Positions 30,013-38,782 of a stretch of 64,000 nt of DNA are shown here, one piece after another; position 1 is the stretch's first letter, and each line of letters begins with the position of its first letter. This DNA comes from Gloeomargarita sp. SRBZ-1_bins_9. Its GTDB lineage: Bacteria; Cyanobacteriota; Cyanobacteriia; Gloeomargaritales; Gloeomargaritaceae. Position numbers and translations under genes: made by a program. The notes beneath the pieces are model-generated. The model was not told the DNA's origin and searched no databases. It saw nothing but the letters and a program-made list of their open reading frames with translations. The DNA is taken from NCBI GenBank assembly GCA_039794565.1, contig JAUQVX010000004.1:113439-177438 (forward strand), in the 5' to 3' direction.

Positions 30013-30054
30013 GTATCGGTTGATACAGTTCCCATTAACTCTCTAGCCCATGAT
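30013..30054 (+). promoter_or_regulatory. NtcA-activated promoter of urtABCDE (predicted)
   Basis: GTATCGGTTGATAC at 30013-30026 is a perfect GTA-N8-TAC site, with arms extended to GTATC/GATAC. A -10-like CATGAT at 30049-30054 follows after 22 bp. The start would be near 30061, giving a ~50 nt leader with GAGGAGG at 30097-30103 before urtA. The layout equals that seen before ureA, so both units should respond to nitrogen limitation. Confidence 0.77.
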
Positions 30055-30113
30055 GAGCGATAGTCCAAAATTGCTTTGCTGATGCTAAAAATGCGTGAGG
30101 AGGCAGGCTATTC

Positions 30114-31379
30114 ATGACAATGATGAAGCGTCGTCGCTTTTTGGTGTCCAGTTCCTTATTTGTGGGGACCAGTGTGTTGATCAAGGCCTGTGGAACTCCT
30201 GGAGGAACGGGTGCAGGGGACACGATTAAAGTGGGTGTTCTCCATTCCCTTAGCGGTACCATGGCCATTAGTGAAAAGAGTGTGGTGGATGCCGAATTGT
30301 TGGCTATTGAGGAAATCAATGCTGCTGGTGGTGTGCTGGGTAAAAAGATTGAGCCGGTGATCGAAGACGGCGCTTCTGACTGGCCCACCTTTGCCGAAAA
30401 AGCAAAAAAACTGATTGATCAAGACAAGGTGGCTACGGTCTTTGGCTGCTGGACGTCCGCCAGTCGTAAAGCGGTTTTACCAGTGTTTGAAGAGAAGCAA
30501 CACATGCTCTGGTACCCCGTGCAGTATGAGGGGCAAGAGTGCTCCAAAAATATCTTCTACACGGGTGCGGCGCCTAACCAGCAAATTGAACCTTCAGTGG
30601 ATTGGTTACTCCAAAATAAGGGCAAGGAGTTTTTCCTGATTGGTTCGGATTACGTTTTTCCCCGCACGGCCAATACCATCATCAAGGCCCAGTTGGCGGC
30701 CAAAGGGGGCAAGGTGGTGGGGGAAGATTACGTGCCTTTGGGGAGTACGGAGGTGGCACCCATCATTGCCAAAATCCGCGCTGCCTTGCCCAATGGGGGA
30801 GTTATTTACAACACGCTGAATGGGGATAGCAATGTGGCCTTCTTTAAGCAATTGAAGGGGGCAGGTCTGGGGCCCGATAAGTATCCTTCCATGTCGGTCA
30901 GTATCGCTGAGGAGGAAGTGAGGGCCATTGGGGTGGAGTTTCTCAAGGGGCATTACGCAGCCTGGAATTACTTCCAAACGGTGGATACGCCGGCGAGTAA
31001 GAAATTTGTAGAGTCTTTCAAGGCTAAATACGGAGCAGACCGGGTGGTCAATGACCCCATGGAGGCGGCTTACATCGCGGTTTATCTGTGGAAACAGGCG
31101 GTGGAAAAGGCAGGGACCTTTGAGGACCTGGAAAAGGTACGCCAGGCCGCCTATGGTTTGACTTTTGACGCCCCAGAGGGACAGGTGCGGATGAATAGCA
31201 ATCATCACTTGTCCAAGTTTGTGCGGATTGGTCAGGTGCGGGATGATGGGTTGTTTGATATTGTGTTTGCCACGGATAAACCGGTAGACCCGGTGCCCTG
31301 GAACCAATACGTGGCTGAAACTAAAGGATTTGCCTGTGATTGGTCGGACCCGGCGAAAGGAGGGAAGTACCGCATCTGA
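30114..31379 (+). CDS. urtA: Urea ABC transporter substrate-binding protein UrtA
   Basis: 421 residues from ATG 30114, with GAGGAGG 10 bp upstream. The N-terminus [18 protein letters not shown] combines a twin-arginine-like RRRF motif, a hydrophobic core and a lipobox-like VLIKAC with Cys at position 26, suggesting a lipoprotein. The mature part is the type-I periplasmic fold of the urea/amide-binding family: [54 protein letters not shown]. The last bases (TGATG) overlap the urtB start. Confidence 0.97.
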   Translation: MTMMKRRRFLVSSSLFVGTSVLIKACGTPGGTGAGDTIKVGVLHSLSGTMAISEKSVVDAELLAIEEINAAGGVLGKKIEPVIEDGASDWPTFAEKAKKLIDQDKVATVFGCWTSASRKAVLPVFEEKQHMLWYPVQYEGQECSKNIFYTGAAPNQQIEPSVDWLLQNKGKEFFLIGSDYVFPRTANTIIKAQLAAKGGKVVGEDYVPLGSTEVAPIIAKIRAALPNGGVIYNTLNGDSNVAFFKQLKGAGLGPDKYPSMSVSIAEEEVRAIGVEFLKGHYAAWNYFQTVDTPASKKFVESFKAKYGADRVVNDPMEAAYIAVYLWKQAVEKAGTFEDLEKVRQAAYGLTFDAPEGQVRMNSNHHLSKFVRIGQVRDDGLFDIVFATDKPVDPVPWNQYVAETKGFACDWSDPAKGGKYRI

Positions 31380-32515
31380 TGGAATTCCTAGACGCATTGG
31401 TCAATGGCATTGCGACGGGGGCTGTGCTTTTGCTGGCGGCTCTGGGGCTGGCGATCACCTTCGGCCTGATGGGGGTCATTAACATGGCCCAGGGGGAGCT
31501 GATGATGCTGGGGGCCTACACCACGTTTGTCATCCAGCAGGGGCTGCGGGGGTGGGAGGGTTATGTGTTGGTGGCGTTGGTGGGGGCTTTTGTGGTCACA
31601 GCCCTGTTTGGGTTGGCCCTGGAACGGGCGGTGATCCGTTTTCTCTACGACCGGCCGTTGGAAACGCTGCTGGCGACATGGGGAGTGAGCTTGATTCTGC
31701 AGCAGTTGGTGCGCAGTGTGAATTGGGCTTTGGTGGCGGGTGTGGGGGTTTTTGCCCTGCTGTTTTGGGGGGCGTTGGGGGTTTTACGCTGGCAGCGGCG
31801 ATGCTTGCCGGTTTGGGGCCGGGGCCTGCTGGCTGCTTTGGCGGCGGGGATTGGTCTGACGACCATAGCGCTGGTGAGTCAACGGTTGGGGCTGGCGGCC
31901 CGTAAGCCGTGGTTTGGGGCGCAGAATGTGGATGTGACGGCGCCGGCTTGGTTGCGTACAGGATGGCGGTTGACGGAGACGCTGCAGATACCCTATACCC
32001 GTTTGTTCATCCTGGGGCTGGCGGTGGTGTGCTTGCTGGGGATGGGGTTGTTCCTGTACCGCTCACCTTGGGGGTTGCGCATCCGGGCGGTGACCCAGAA
32101 TCGGGCGATGAGTGCCTGTTTGGGTATCAATACGGACGCGGTGGATGCCTTGACTTTTGCCCTGGGGTCGGGACTGGCGGGTATTGCCGGTTGTGGGGTC
32201 AGTTTTTTGGGGTCGGTGGGGCCAAATACGGGACAGAACTACATCGTGGATATGTTTATGGTGGTGGTGTTGGGGGGGGTGGGGAATTTGTGGGGGACGG
32301 TCCTGGCGGCGTTGGGGATTGGCACGCTCAATTACTTGCTGGGGTCGGGGAAGTTGGCGGCTTGGGTACAACCGGTTCCCGGACTGGCGGATTTCCTGGG
32401 GTTCTTTTCCACCACCAGCATGGCCAAGGTTTTGCTCTTTATCCTGATTGTTGCTTTTTTGCAATACCGTCCGGCGGGTTTATTCCCCCAAAAGGGCCGT
32501 ATGGTGGAGAGCTAG
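31379..32515 (+). CDS. urtB: Urea ABC transporter permease UrtB
   Basis: 378 residues from ATG 31379, which overlaps the urtA stop. It is a LivH-type permease ([40 protein letters not shown]) with about nine helices. The loop with LGINTDAVDALTFALGSGLAGIAG is the cytoplasmic coupling region. Compared with LivH it carries an extra ~75 residue segment in the middle, usual for UrtB. urtC starts 4 bp after its stop. Confidence 0.96.
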   Translation: MEFLDALVNGIATGAVLLLAALGLAITFGLMGVINMAQGELMMLGAYTTFVIQQGLRGWEGYVLVALVGAFVVTALFGLALERAVIRFLYDRPLETLLATWGVSLILQQLVRSVNWALVAGVGVFALLFWGALGVLRWQRRCLPVWGRGLLAALAAGIGLTTIALVSQRLGLAARKPWFGAQNVDVTAPAWLRTGWRLTETLQIPYTRLFILGLAVVCLLGMGLFLYRSPWGLRIRAVTQNRAMSACLGINTDAVDALTFALGSGLAGIAGCGVSFLGSVGPNTGQNYIVDMFMVVVLGGVGNLWGTVLAALGIGTLNYLLGSGKLAAWVQPVPGLADFLGFFSTTSMAKVLLFILIVAFLQYRPAGLFPQKGRMVES

Positions 32516-32519
32516 GGCG

Positions 32520-33677
32520 ATGGGCCAAAGGCAGCGGTTGTTGTGGCTGGAAATTGGGGTGGTTGTGGGCACGGCGCTGGCGCTGGTTTTTGTCATACCC
32601 CCTATTTTGGTGGGTCTGGGCCAGGGATTTCGGGTGAATCTGCTGGGGCGTTTTTTGGCGCTGGCGATTGCAGGCTTGGCTATTGATTTGATTTGGGGCT
32701 ATACGGGGCTGTTGAGTTTGGGGCATGGGGTGTTTTTTGGGCTGGGGGGCTATGCTCTGGCAATGCATCTGAAGTTGCAATTTCCGCCGGATACACAGGT
32801 AAGACTGCCTTCGTTTATGCCCCTGTATGGTGTGACGGAGTTGCCCTGGTTGTGGCGGCCTTTTTTCTCGTTTCCTTTTACCTTGGTGGCAATTATTTTG
32901 GTGCCGGCGCTTTTGGGGGCGCTCATCGGCTATCTGATTTTTCGTAACCGGATCCGTGGGGTTTACTTTTCCATCCTGACCCAGGCGCTCACCATCATTT
33001 TCTTTAATTTTTTCAATGGTCAACAAAAATTACTCAATGGCACCAATGGGTTGACGGATTTTCAAACAATCTTTGGTTATCGGGTGAGCGACCCGCAAAC
33101 TCAAGGGGTTTTCTATGGGCTGACGGTGTTGGCTTTGGCGGCTAGTTATGGTCTGTGCCGCTGGTTGACCAGTGGGCGATTTGGCTGTTTGCTGGTGGCG
33201 ATTCGGGATGATGAACCTCGGGTCCGTATGCTGGGCTATAATCCTACTGTGGTGAAGGTTTTTGTTTTTGCAATTTCTGCGGCTTTGGCGGGTTTAGCGG
33301 GCGCTTTGTACACGCCACAAACGGGTATCATCTCGCCTAGGGTGATGGACATTGCTTTTTCTATCGAAATGGTGATTTGGGTGGCCGTTGGGGGACGGGC
33401 ATCTTTGGTAGGAGCGGTGGTGGGGACGTTGGTAGTCAATTTTGCCAAGAGTCTTTTGAGTGAGAGTTTTCCCCAGGTCTGGTTGTTTTTCTTGGGGGGG
33501 TTGTTCCTGGCGGTGGTCCTGTTGTTGCCGGAGGGCATCGTGGGGTGGTTGCGGACCACCGGCTGGGAATGGTGGCAAAAAACTACGGGTCAACGGCGGT
33601 TGTCAACCTACCCCAAACTTGAGCTGGAGATGGACGCAGACTATGAACATCTTGGAGACCAAAGACCTAACGGTTAG
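32520..33677 (+). CDS. urtC: Urea ABC transporter permease UrtC
   Basis: 385 residues from ATG 32520. It is a LivM-type permease (AIAGLAIDLIWGYTGLLSLGHG, FGLGGYALAMHLKLQ, and GYNPTVVKVFVFAISAALAGLAGAL as the coupling loop). The C-terminal cytosolic tail runs to YEHLGDQRPNG. The last 35 bp overlap the start of urtD in another frame. Confidence 0.95.
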   Translation: MGQRQRLLWLEIGVVVGTALALVFVIPPILVGLGQGFRVNLLGRFLALAIAGLAIDLIWGYTGLLSLGHGVFFGLGGYALAMHLKLQFPPDTQVRLPSFMPLYGVTELPWLWRPFFSFPFTLVAIILVPALLGALIGYLIFRNRIRGVYFSILTQALTIIFFNFFNGQQKLLNGTNGLTDFQTIFGYRVSDPQTQGVFYGLTVLALAASYGLCRWLTSGRFGCLLVAIRDDEPRVRMLGYNPTVVKVFVFAISAALAGLAGALYTPQTGIISPRVMDIAFSIEMVIWVAVGGRASLVGAVVGTLVVNFAKSLLSESFPQVWLFFLGGLFLAVVLLLPEGIVGWLRTTGWEWWQKTTGQRRLSTYPKLELEMDADYEHLGDQRPNG

Positions 33678-34401
33678 TTTTGATGGCTTTCAGGCCCTAA
33701 ATAGCTTGAACTTCCGCATGGCTGCTGGGGAGTTGCGGACGATTATTGGCCCTAATGGGGCTGGCAAAACTACCTTTTTGGATGTGATTACGGGTAAGGT
33801 GAAGCCCACAAGGGGGCGGGTATATTTCAAGGGCCAAGATATTACGGCCTACCCGGAGTTTGTGATCGCTCGACTGGGGATGGGGCGCAAGTTTCAAACT
33901 CCCCGCGTGTATCTCAAGTTGTCGGTGCGGGAGAATTTGGAGCTGGCCAGTAATCGCCGCAAGGGGCTGTGGCATACCTTACTGGGACGGCCCAAAAGTT
34001 CGGAAAAACGCGCGGTGAGTGAACTCTTGGCTTTTATTGGCTTGGCGAAAAAGCAACATTGGCCGGCCGGTTTACTGTCCCATGGGGAAAAACAGTGGCT
34101 GGAAATCGGTATGTTGGTGGCGCAATCGCCGGATTTGTTGCTGGTGGATGAACCAGTGGCCGGCCTGACGGATGAGGAAACGGAAAAAACGGGTAATTTA
34201 CTGCTATCTCTGGCGGGGGAGCACTCGATTATCGTTATCGAACATGACATGGAGTTTGTGCGGCAAATTGCCCAGAAGGTGACGGTGCTGCACCAAGGGA
34301 CTGTGTTGTGTGAAGGCACGATTGAGGAGATTCAAGCGAACCCGCAGGTGATCGCGGTTTACTTGGGAAGTCAGGAGCCAAACCATGCTGCGCATCACTA
34401 A
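33643..34401 (+). CDS. urtD: Urea ABC transporter ATP-binding protein UrtD
   Basis: 252 residues from ATG 33643, chosen because MNILETKDLTVSFDGFQALN is the usual UrtD N-terminus; this start lies inside urtC. LivG-type ATPase: Walker A GPNGAGKTTFLD, Q-loop KFQTPRVYL. The signature is weak (LLSHGEKQWLEIGMLVAQ, SHGEK instead of LSGGQ, typical of this family), and Walker B is LLLVDEPVAGL. The C-terminus is extended to NHAAHH. It overlaps urtE by 17 bp. Confidence 0.96.
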   Translation: MNILETKDLTVSFDGFQALNSLNFRMAAGELRTIIGPNGAGKTTFLDVITGKVKPTRGRVYFKGQDITAYPEFVIARLGMGRKFQTPRVYLKLSVRENLELASNRRKGLWHTLLGRPKSSEKRAVSELLAFIGLAKKQHWPAGLLSHGEKQWLEIGMLVAQSPDLLLVDEPVAGLTDEETEKTGNLLLSLAGEHSIIVIEHDMEFVRQIAQKVTVLHQGTVLCEGTIEEIQANPQVIAVYLGSQEPNHAAHH

Positions 34402-35086
34402 TTTGGATGTTTTCTACGGCGAGAGCCATATTCTGCGGCAGGTGGATTTGCAGGTGAAGCCGGGGGAAATGGTCTGCTTGATCGGCCGCAACGGGGTAGG
34501 TAAAACAACCCTGCTGAAAAGCATTATGGGTCTGTTGAGGCCGCGGCAGGGAGATATTCGGTTTGAGGAGCGCTCGCTGCTGCCGTTGCCCCCCTATGCA
34601 CGGGCTCGCTTGGGCATCGGTTATGTGCCCCAGGGGCGCGAAATTCTGCCCCGTTTGACGGTGCGGGAAAATTTGTTGCTGGGGTTGGAGGCGCATCCAG
34701 AAATGGGGGCTAAGCGGGAACAGGCCCTGGCGGAGGTGTTTGCGCTTTTTCCGGTACTGGAGCGTATGCAGCACCGCTTAGGGGGAAATCTGAGTGGGGG
34801 TCAACAGCAACAGTTGGCCATTGCCAGGGCTTTGCTTGGCCGCCCGCGCTTACTTTTGCTGGATGAGCCGACGGAGGGGATTCAACCATCAATCGTTTTG
34901 GAAATTGAGGCCGCCGTTCGCCGCATTGTGCATTGCTGGGGTATTGGGGTGCTTCTGGTGGAGCAGCATCTGCACTTTGTGAAACAGGCCGACTTCTACT
35001 ACGCCATGCAAAAGGGGGGGATCGTGGCTGCCGGCCCCACCAGTGAGTTAACAGCGGAGGTCATCCAGCGCTACCTGTCGGTGTAG
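34385..35086 (+). CDS. urtE: Urea ABC transporter ATP-binding protein UrtE
   Basis: 233 residues, LivF type. Walker A is GRNGVGKTTLLKSIMG, the Q-loop region YVPQGREILPRLTV, signature LSGGQQQQLAIARAL, Walker B LLLLDEPTEGIQ. It is the last urt gene. The next + gene, a CbiO-like ATPase, starts 25 bp after its stop. Confidence 0.96.
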   Translation: MLRITNLDVFYGESHILRQVDLQVKPGEMVCLIGRNGVGKTTLLKSIMGLLRPRQGDIRFEERSLLPLPPYARARLGIGYVPQGREILPRLTVRENLLLGLEAHPEMGAKREQALAEVFALFPVLERMQHRLGGNLSGGQQQQLAIARALLGRPRLLLLDEPTEGIQPSIVLEIEAAVRRIVHCWGIGVLLVEQHLHFVKQADFYYAMQKGGIVAAGPTSELTAEVIQRYLSV

Positions 35087-35111
35087 GCAGGGCTCCGGGT
35101 GCGGGTGAGCT

Positions 35112-35969
35112 ATGATGCCATCCATGGCAACTAACAACGCCCTAGAGGGATTGACGTTCCAGCAGGTGAGCTACACCTATCCCGGTGCGCTGGAACCGGC
35201 GGTTGTGGAACTGAATCTGACGATTCCGCAGGGCTACAAGACAGTGATTCTCGGGCGCAATGGCAGTGGCAAATCCACCGTACTGCTCCTGGCGGCCGGT
35301 CTCTATCGGGGCTATCGGGGGGTGATCACCTGGCGGGGGGAGCCATTGCAACACCATTGGTCCTGGCGACGACGGATTGGTTTGACGTTTCAGGACCCGG
35401 AGCACCAGTTGGTGGGGACGACTGTGGCCGAGGACATTGCCTATGGATTGAATAATTTGTCCCTGTCCCGGTCGGCCATGACCGAGCGTTTGACGCAAAT
35501 TTTGCAGGATTTTGACTTGGTTTCCTTAGCGGATGTCCCCCTGCATGACCTGAGCCTGGGCCAAAAACGGCGGGTAGCCTTGGCGGGGGTGATGGCCTTG
35601 CAACCGGAGCTGCTCCTTTTGGATGAACCTACGACGTACCTGGACCTTCAACAAACCCAAGGGTTCCTGGGGCTGCTGCACCGGATTCACCAGCAAGGTA
35701 CGACGTTGGTTATGGCCACCCACGATATAGACCTGGCCTACGCTTGGGCGGATTGGGTAGTGTGGCTAGAGGGGGGACGCCTGCGGGTCGCAGGTTGGGC
35801 TGACCACGTCTGGAGCTATAGGGAGTTGTTGAATGACCTGGGAACACCGACCTTACAAGCGGCCTGGCAAGCCCTACCGGCTAGCTGGCGTGGTCCTCAC
35901 CCTGCCCCGAAAACCCTGGCGGCCTGGCAGACGTATTGGCACTGGTGGTTGAATGTAGATGGAGCTTAA
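35112..35969 (+). CDS. cbiO: Energy-coupling factor ATPase, CbiO/EcfA-like
   Basis: 285 residues (ATG 35112; ATG 35124 also possible). Walker A is GRNGSGKSTVLLLAAGLYRG, the Q-loop TFQDPEHQLVGTTVAEDIAYG is typical of ECF ATPases, signature LSLGQKRRVALAG, Walker B LLLLDEPTTYLD, His-switch MATHDIDLA. The Q-loop motif FQDPxxQ is diagnostic for the ECF class rather than urea or sugar importers. CbiMNQ at 23.1 kb lacks an ATPase gene, so this is its likely partner, separated by about 10 kb of urea genes. Sharing with another ECF system cannot be excluded. Confidence 0.88.
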   Translation: MMPSMATNNALEGLTFQQVSYTYPGALEPAVVELNLTIPQGYKTVILGRNGSGKSTVLLLAAGLYRGYRGVITWRGEPLQHHWSWRRRIGLTFQDPEHQLVGTTVAEDIAYGLNNLSLSRSAMTERLTQILQDFDLVSLADVPLHDLSLGQKRRVALAGVMALQPELLLLDEPTTYLDLQQTQGFLGLLHRIHQQGTTLVMATHDIDLAYAWADWVVWLEGGRLRVAGWADHVWSYRELLNDLGTPTLQAAWQALPASWRGPHPAPKTLAAWQTYWHWWLNVDGA

Positions 35970-36429
35970 AAATTGGTGTATCGAATGGTTTGTGTTGCGG
36001 CATTTGGAATTGCTATTGACCGGTCTAGGGCTATTGGTCATCCTGCTGATTGGCGGACTGGCGGCCCGGTTGGGGGCAGATGTCTGGGTGGTCACGGCGA
36101 TAACGGCAACGGTAGTCGGGACCCTGCATGGCCTATTGTTTTGGCTGGTGCGACGGCGGCAACGACTAGTCCGGCAACAGGCCATCCGCCAAATACGGGA
36201 AATGCTCAAGGACCTGGTCAACAATCGGCTACAGGGCATCAAGATGCTGGTTTACTTGACTCAATCCCCCCATGCCACTCCCGACAAGATTGCGGCTCGT
36301 TTAGACCAGGTACAGGACCTAGTGAAAGACATTAGGGCCATCATTGACCATATTTCCGATGAATCCCTACAGCAGTGGCGGTCTTACTACCAAACTGTCG
36401 TTGACCATATCCAAACCCGCGGGGAATAG
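35959..36429 (+). CDS. Small membrane protein with a helical cytosolic domain, unknown function
   Basis: 156 residues; the ATG overlaps the end of cbiO by 11 bp. Two membrane helices span ~14-36 (LELLLTGLGLLVILLIGG) and ~42-65 (VWVVTAITATVVGTLHGLLFWLV). A basic turn RRRQRLVRQQ and ~85 mostly helical residues follow (REMLKDLVNNRLQGIKMLVYLT, then LDQVQDLVKDIRAIIDHI). The helix after the membrane resembles the dimerisation helix of sensor kinases, but no phospho-acceptor His or kinase domain is present. Overlap with cbiO suggests co-expression. Function unknown. Confidence 0.7.
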   Translation: MELKNWCIEWFVLRHLELLLTGLGLLVILLIGGLAARLGADVWVVTAITATVVGTLHGLLFWLVRRRQRLVRQQAIRQIREMLKDLVNNRLQGIKMLVYLTQSPHATPDKIAARLDQVQDLVKDIRAIIDHISDESLQQWRSYYQTVVDHIQTRGE

Positions 36430-36443
36430 ACCCAATCGGGGCA

Positions 36444-37622
36444 CTAACGCAACGGTGCAAAACCGGCTTCTTTGATCAATCGCTGGCCCTCGTCGCTGAG
36501 AAACATATTGGCGTAGGCCACGCTGGCTTTTTCATCCAACGTGCCATCCCGTTTGATGATGAGAAAGAGCCGCCGGGTAATGGGATAGGTGCCGTTGGTC
36601 AGGGCCTCCAGATTGATCTCGCGACCATTGATGTCCGGGGCCACGTAAGGGCTGCCGGCTTCCTTGGCGATGGGGACAATGCGTACCATGCTCTGGTTGA
36701 CCACTTCCGAAATCGTGGCATAGCCCACCCCACCGGGGGTTGCTCCGACTTTGCGCAGAGAATCGGTGGTGTCCCGGGGTTCGCGGACATTCGGCCCCAG
36801 CGCTGCTCCCCCCAACACCATTTCCTTAAAAAAGTCCACCGTCCCCCCCGCTTGCAAATTGCGGCTAAAGGGTACCACCGGCAGATTGGGACCGCCCACC
36901 TGTTGCCAATTGGTCACCCTGCCTGTGAAGATGTCCCGCACCTGGGCCACCGTAAGACCGGGGATTTGCACCTGGGGATGGACGTAGATGGCAATGGCGT
37001 CATTGGCAATGGGCACTTGTTCCAACCGAAAGCCCCGCCGTTGCGCTCGCTCGTATTCCTCATCCTTGAGAGGGCGGGACGACTGGGCAATAGAAAGCTG
37101 ACCGTCAATGAGCATTTCAATGCCGGCTCCGGAACCCGGTTTGCCCCCCGGCGGTTCGACGTAGCGCAAGCGAAATTGGGGATGGGCCTGGTAAATCACC
37201 TGGTTGATCCGTTCTGACCGCAGGGGAGCAAACGTGGTCGAACCCCCGTAGTTAAAGGTGCCACTGGGAACATCCGGTACATCGGCAATGCGCGCAACGA
37301 TGGTGATGCCCGCTGTTTGCGTTGCTGGTGCCACGGGAGCTGATGTCGCACCAAAGTCCGGTGATGATGCAGGCCCGCTAAGGTTGGGGTCTGGCGAAGA
37401 CGTGACTGCTGCTGGCTTCTGCTGGACCATCCGACTGAGCAACCAAAATCCCCCACCCCCCAGAACCGCCACACCCACCAGCGTTGCCAGAATCGGCACC
37501 AGGGGCCATCCCTTTTTCAGCCGGTAGCCGCAAATCTCGCATTTGGCTGCCCCTATGGGATTCCGTTCATAGCCACACTGGGGGCATTTGACGTAGCTGT
37601 AATCGTTGTAGTCCTGGGTCAT
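36444..37622 (-). CDS. Membrane-anchored PstS-like substrate-binding protein with N-terminal zinc ribbon
   Basis: 392 residues from ATG 37622 (MTQDYNDYSYVKCPQCG); an upstream TTG at 37667 in frame is less likely. Domains in order: a zinc ribbon (CPQCGYERN and CEICGYRLK, four Cys, residues ~13-35), one membrane helix (LVPILATLVGVAVLGGGGFWLL), and a low-complexity Pro/Ser/Ala linker. A PBP-like domain from ~120 to the end is of the phosphate-binding PstS/SphX superfamily (GGSTTFAPLRSERINQVIY, GAGIEMLIDGQLSIAQSSRP, VAQVRDIFTGRVTNWQQVGG). The PBP part would be periplasmic and the zinc ribbon cytosolic. No phosphate permease genes are nearby. A decayed copy lies immediately upstream. Confidence 0.82.
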   Translation of the reverse strand: MTQDYNDYSYVKCPQCGYERNPIGAAKCEICGYRLKKGWPLVPILATLVGVAVLGGGGFWLLSRMVQQKPAAVTSSPDPNLSGPASSPDFGATSAPVAPATQTAGITIVARIADVPDVPSGTFNYGGSTTFAPLRSERINQVIYQAHPQFRLRYVEPPGGKPGSGAGIEMLIDGQLSIAQSSRPLKDEEYERAQRRGFRLEQVPIANDAIAIYVHPQVQIPGLTVAQVRDIFTGRVTNWQQVGGPNLPVVPFSRNLQAGGTVDFFKEMVLGGAALGPNVREPRDTTDSLRKVGATPGGVGYATISEVVNQSMVRIVPIAKEAGSPYVAPDINGREINLEALTNGTYPITRRLFLIIKRDGTLDEKASVAYANMFLSDEGQRLIKEAGFAPLR

Positions 37623-37663
37623 GTCCCGCACCAGAACTGGTTTGTTTGTATTGTAGCCGCTAC

Positions 37664-38623
37664 TCAACGCAACGATGCAAAACCGGCTGCCTGCACCAAT
37701 TGTTGCCCCTCATCACTCAAGAACAAATTGGCGTAGGCCACGTTGGCTTTTTCATCCAACGTACCATCCCACCTGATGATGACAAACAAGTGTCGGGTGA
37801 TGGGGTACGTGCCGTTACTAATGACCGCCAAATTCACCTTTTGACCGTTGATGTCCGAAGTGACATAGGGGCTACCCGCCTCCTTGGCAATGGGGACAAT
37901 GCACACCATGCTCTGGTTAACCTGGGAAACCGTGGCATAGCCCACCCCCAGCAGGAGTCGTCCCGAGTTTCGCGGACATGGGGTCCACCGTCTTGCAGAT
38001 TGCGACTCAAGGGCAGCACCGGCAGATTGGGACCGCCCACCTGTTGCCCATTGGTCACCCTGCCCGTGAAAATATCTCGCACTTGGGCCACTGTCAGCCC
38101 TCGAATCTTTACCTAGGGCAATGGGCATTTGTTCCAGCAGGCGACAGCCCCGTATTTGGGCGCGCTGGAACTCCTTGTCCTTGAAGGGTCGGGACGACTG
38201 GGCAATCACCAGTTGGCCGTTAATCAACCTTTCAATCCCCGCTCCCGAACCCGGTTTGCCCCCCGGCGGTTCGACAGAGCGCAAACGAAATTGGGGATGG
38301 TTAATCCGGTCCGAGCGCAAAGGGGCAAACGTGGTCGAACCCCCGTCGTTAAACAGGCCACCAGGGATACCAGCCATTTGCCCTGCTGGGGCGACCGCTT
38401 GGGGGTTGGTATCTGTATCCCAACTACTGGGCAAAGGTGGGTAAGAACCAGAAATCCGCGCTGCCTAGGACCAGTACACCCGCCAGTGTTGCCAGCATAG
38501 GAACCCGGGACACTCCCTACGGCGGCCACAGATTGCGCACCTAGCAGCGGTCAGGGGATTTCGGTCGTAGCCACAGCGGGGGCAGGTGAGATAACCACCA
38601 GCAGAGTTGTATTCCTGGATTAT
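37664..38623 (-). pseudogene. Decayed tandem copy of the zinc-ribbon PstS-like gene
   Basis: This stretch matches the intact downstream gene in order over its whole length, but in several frames. Near 38540-38600 it retains TCPRCGYDRNP and RCAICGRR. The frame then changes near 38520, where the membrane-helix part reads VPMLATLAGVLVLG in another frame and runs into a stop. The PBP domain reappears from ~38370 (FNDGGSTTFAPLRSDRIN, GAGIERLINGQLVIAQSSRP), breaks, continues in another frame at 37990-38091 (AQVRDIFTGRVTNGQQVGGP), and returns with VGYATVSQ to the normal C-terminus AGFASLR. At least three frame changes plus small deletions are needed, and no start codon is left. It is a pseudogene from a tandem duplication. 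Confidence 0.88.
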
Positions 38624-38665
38624 ACCTACACTCTCACCATACCCCGGCAGAACCTGCTACCACAG

Positions 38666-38738
38666 TGGGTCGGCTGGGGATCGAACCCAGGACCAATCGG
38701 TTAAAAGCCGAGTGCTCTACCGCTGAGCTACCGACCCA
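38666..38738 (-). tRNA. trnK: tRNA-Lys (anticodon UUU)
   Basis: On the minus strand, 73 nt fold into a cloverleaf. The 7 bp acceptor TGGGTCG pairs with CGACCCA, the D arm AGCTCAGCGGTAGAGC, and the anticodon arm TCGG-CTTTTAA-CCGA has anticodon TTT. The T arm is CTGGGTTCGATCCCCAG. The CCA end is not encoded. It lies between the decayed PstS-like copy and the rhomboid gene. Confidence 0.95.
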
Positions 38739-38782
38739 GACCCAGGCATTTAGTCTAACACAGTTTTACAGACTACCGTCCC

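Noticed and set aside
37664..38434. 256-codon frame read as an intact second PstS-like gene
   Set aside because: Its middle third is out of frame relative to the intact homologue and the zinc ribbon lies in another frame, so it is part of a pseudogene.
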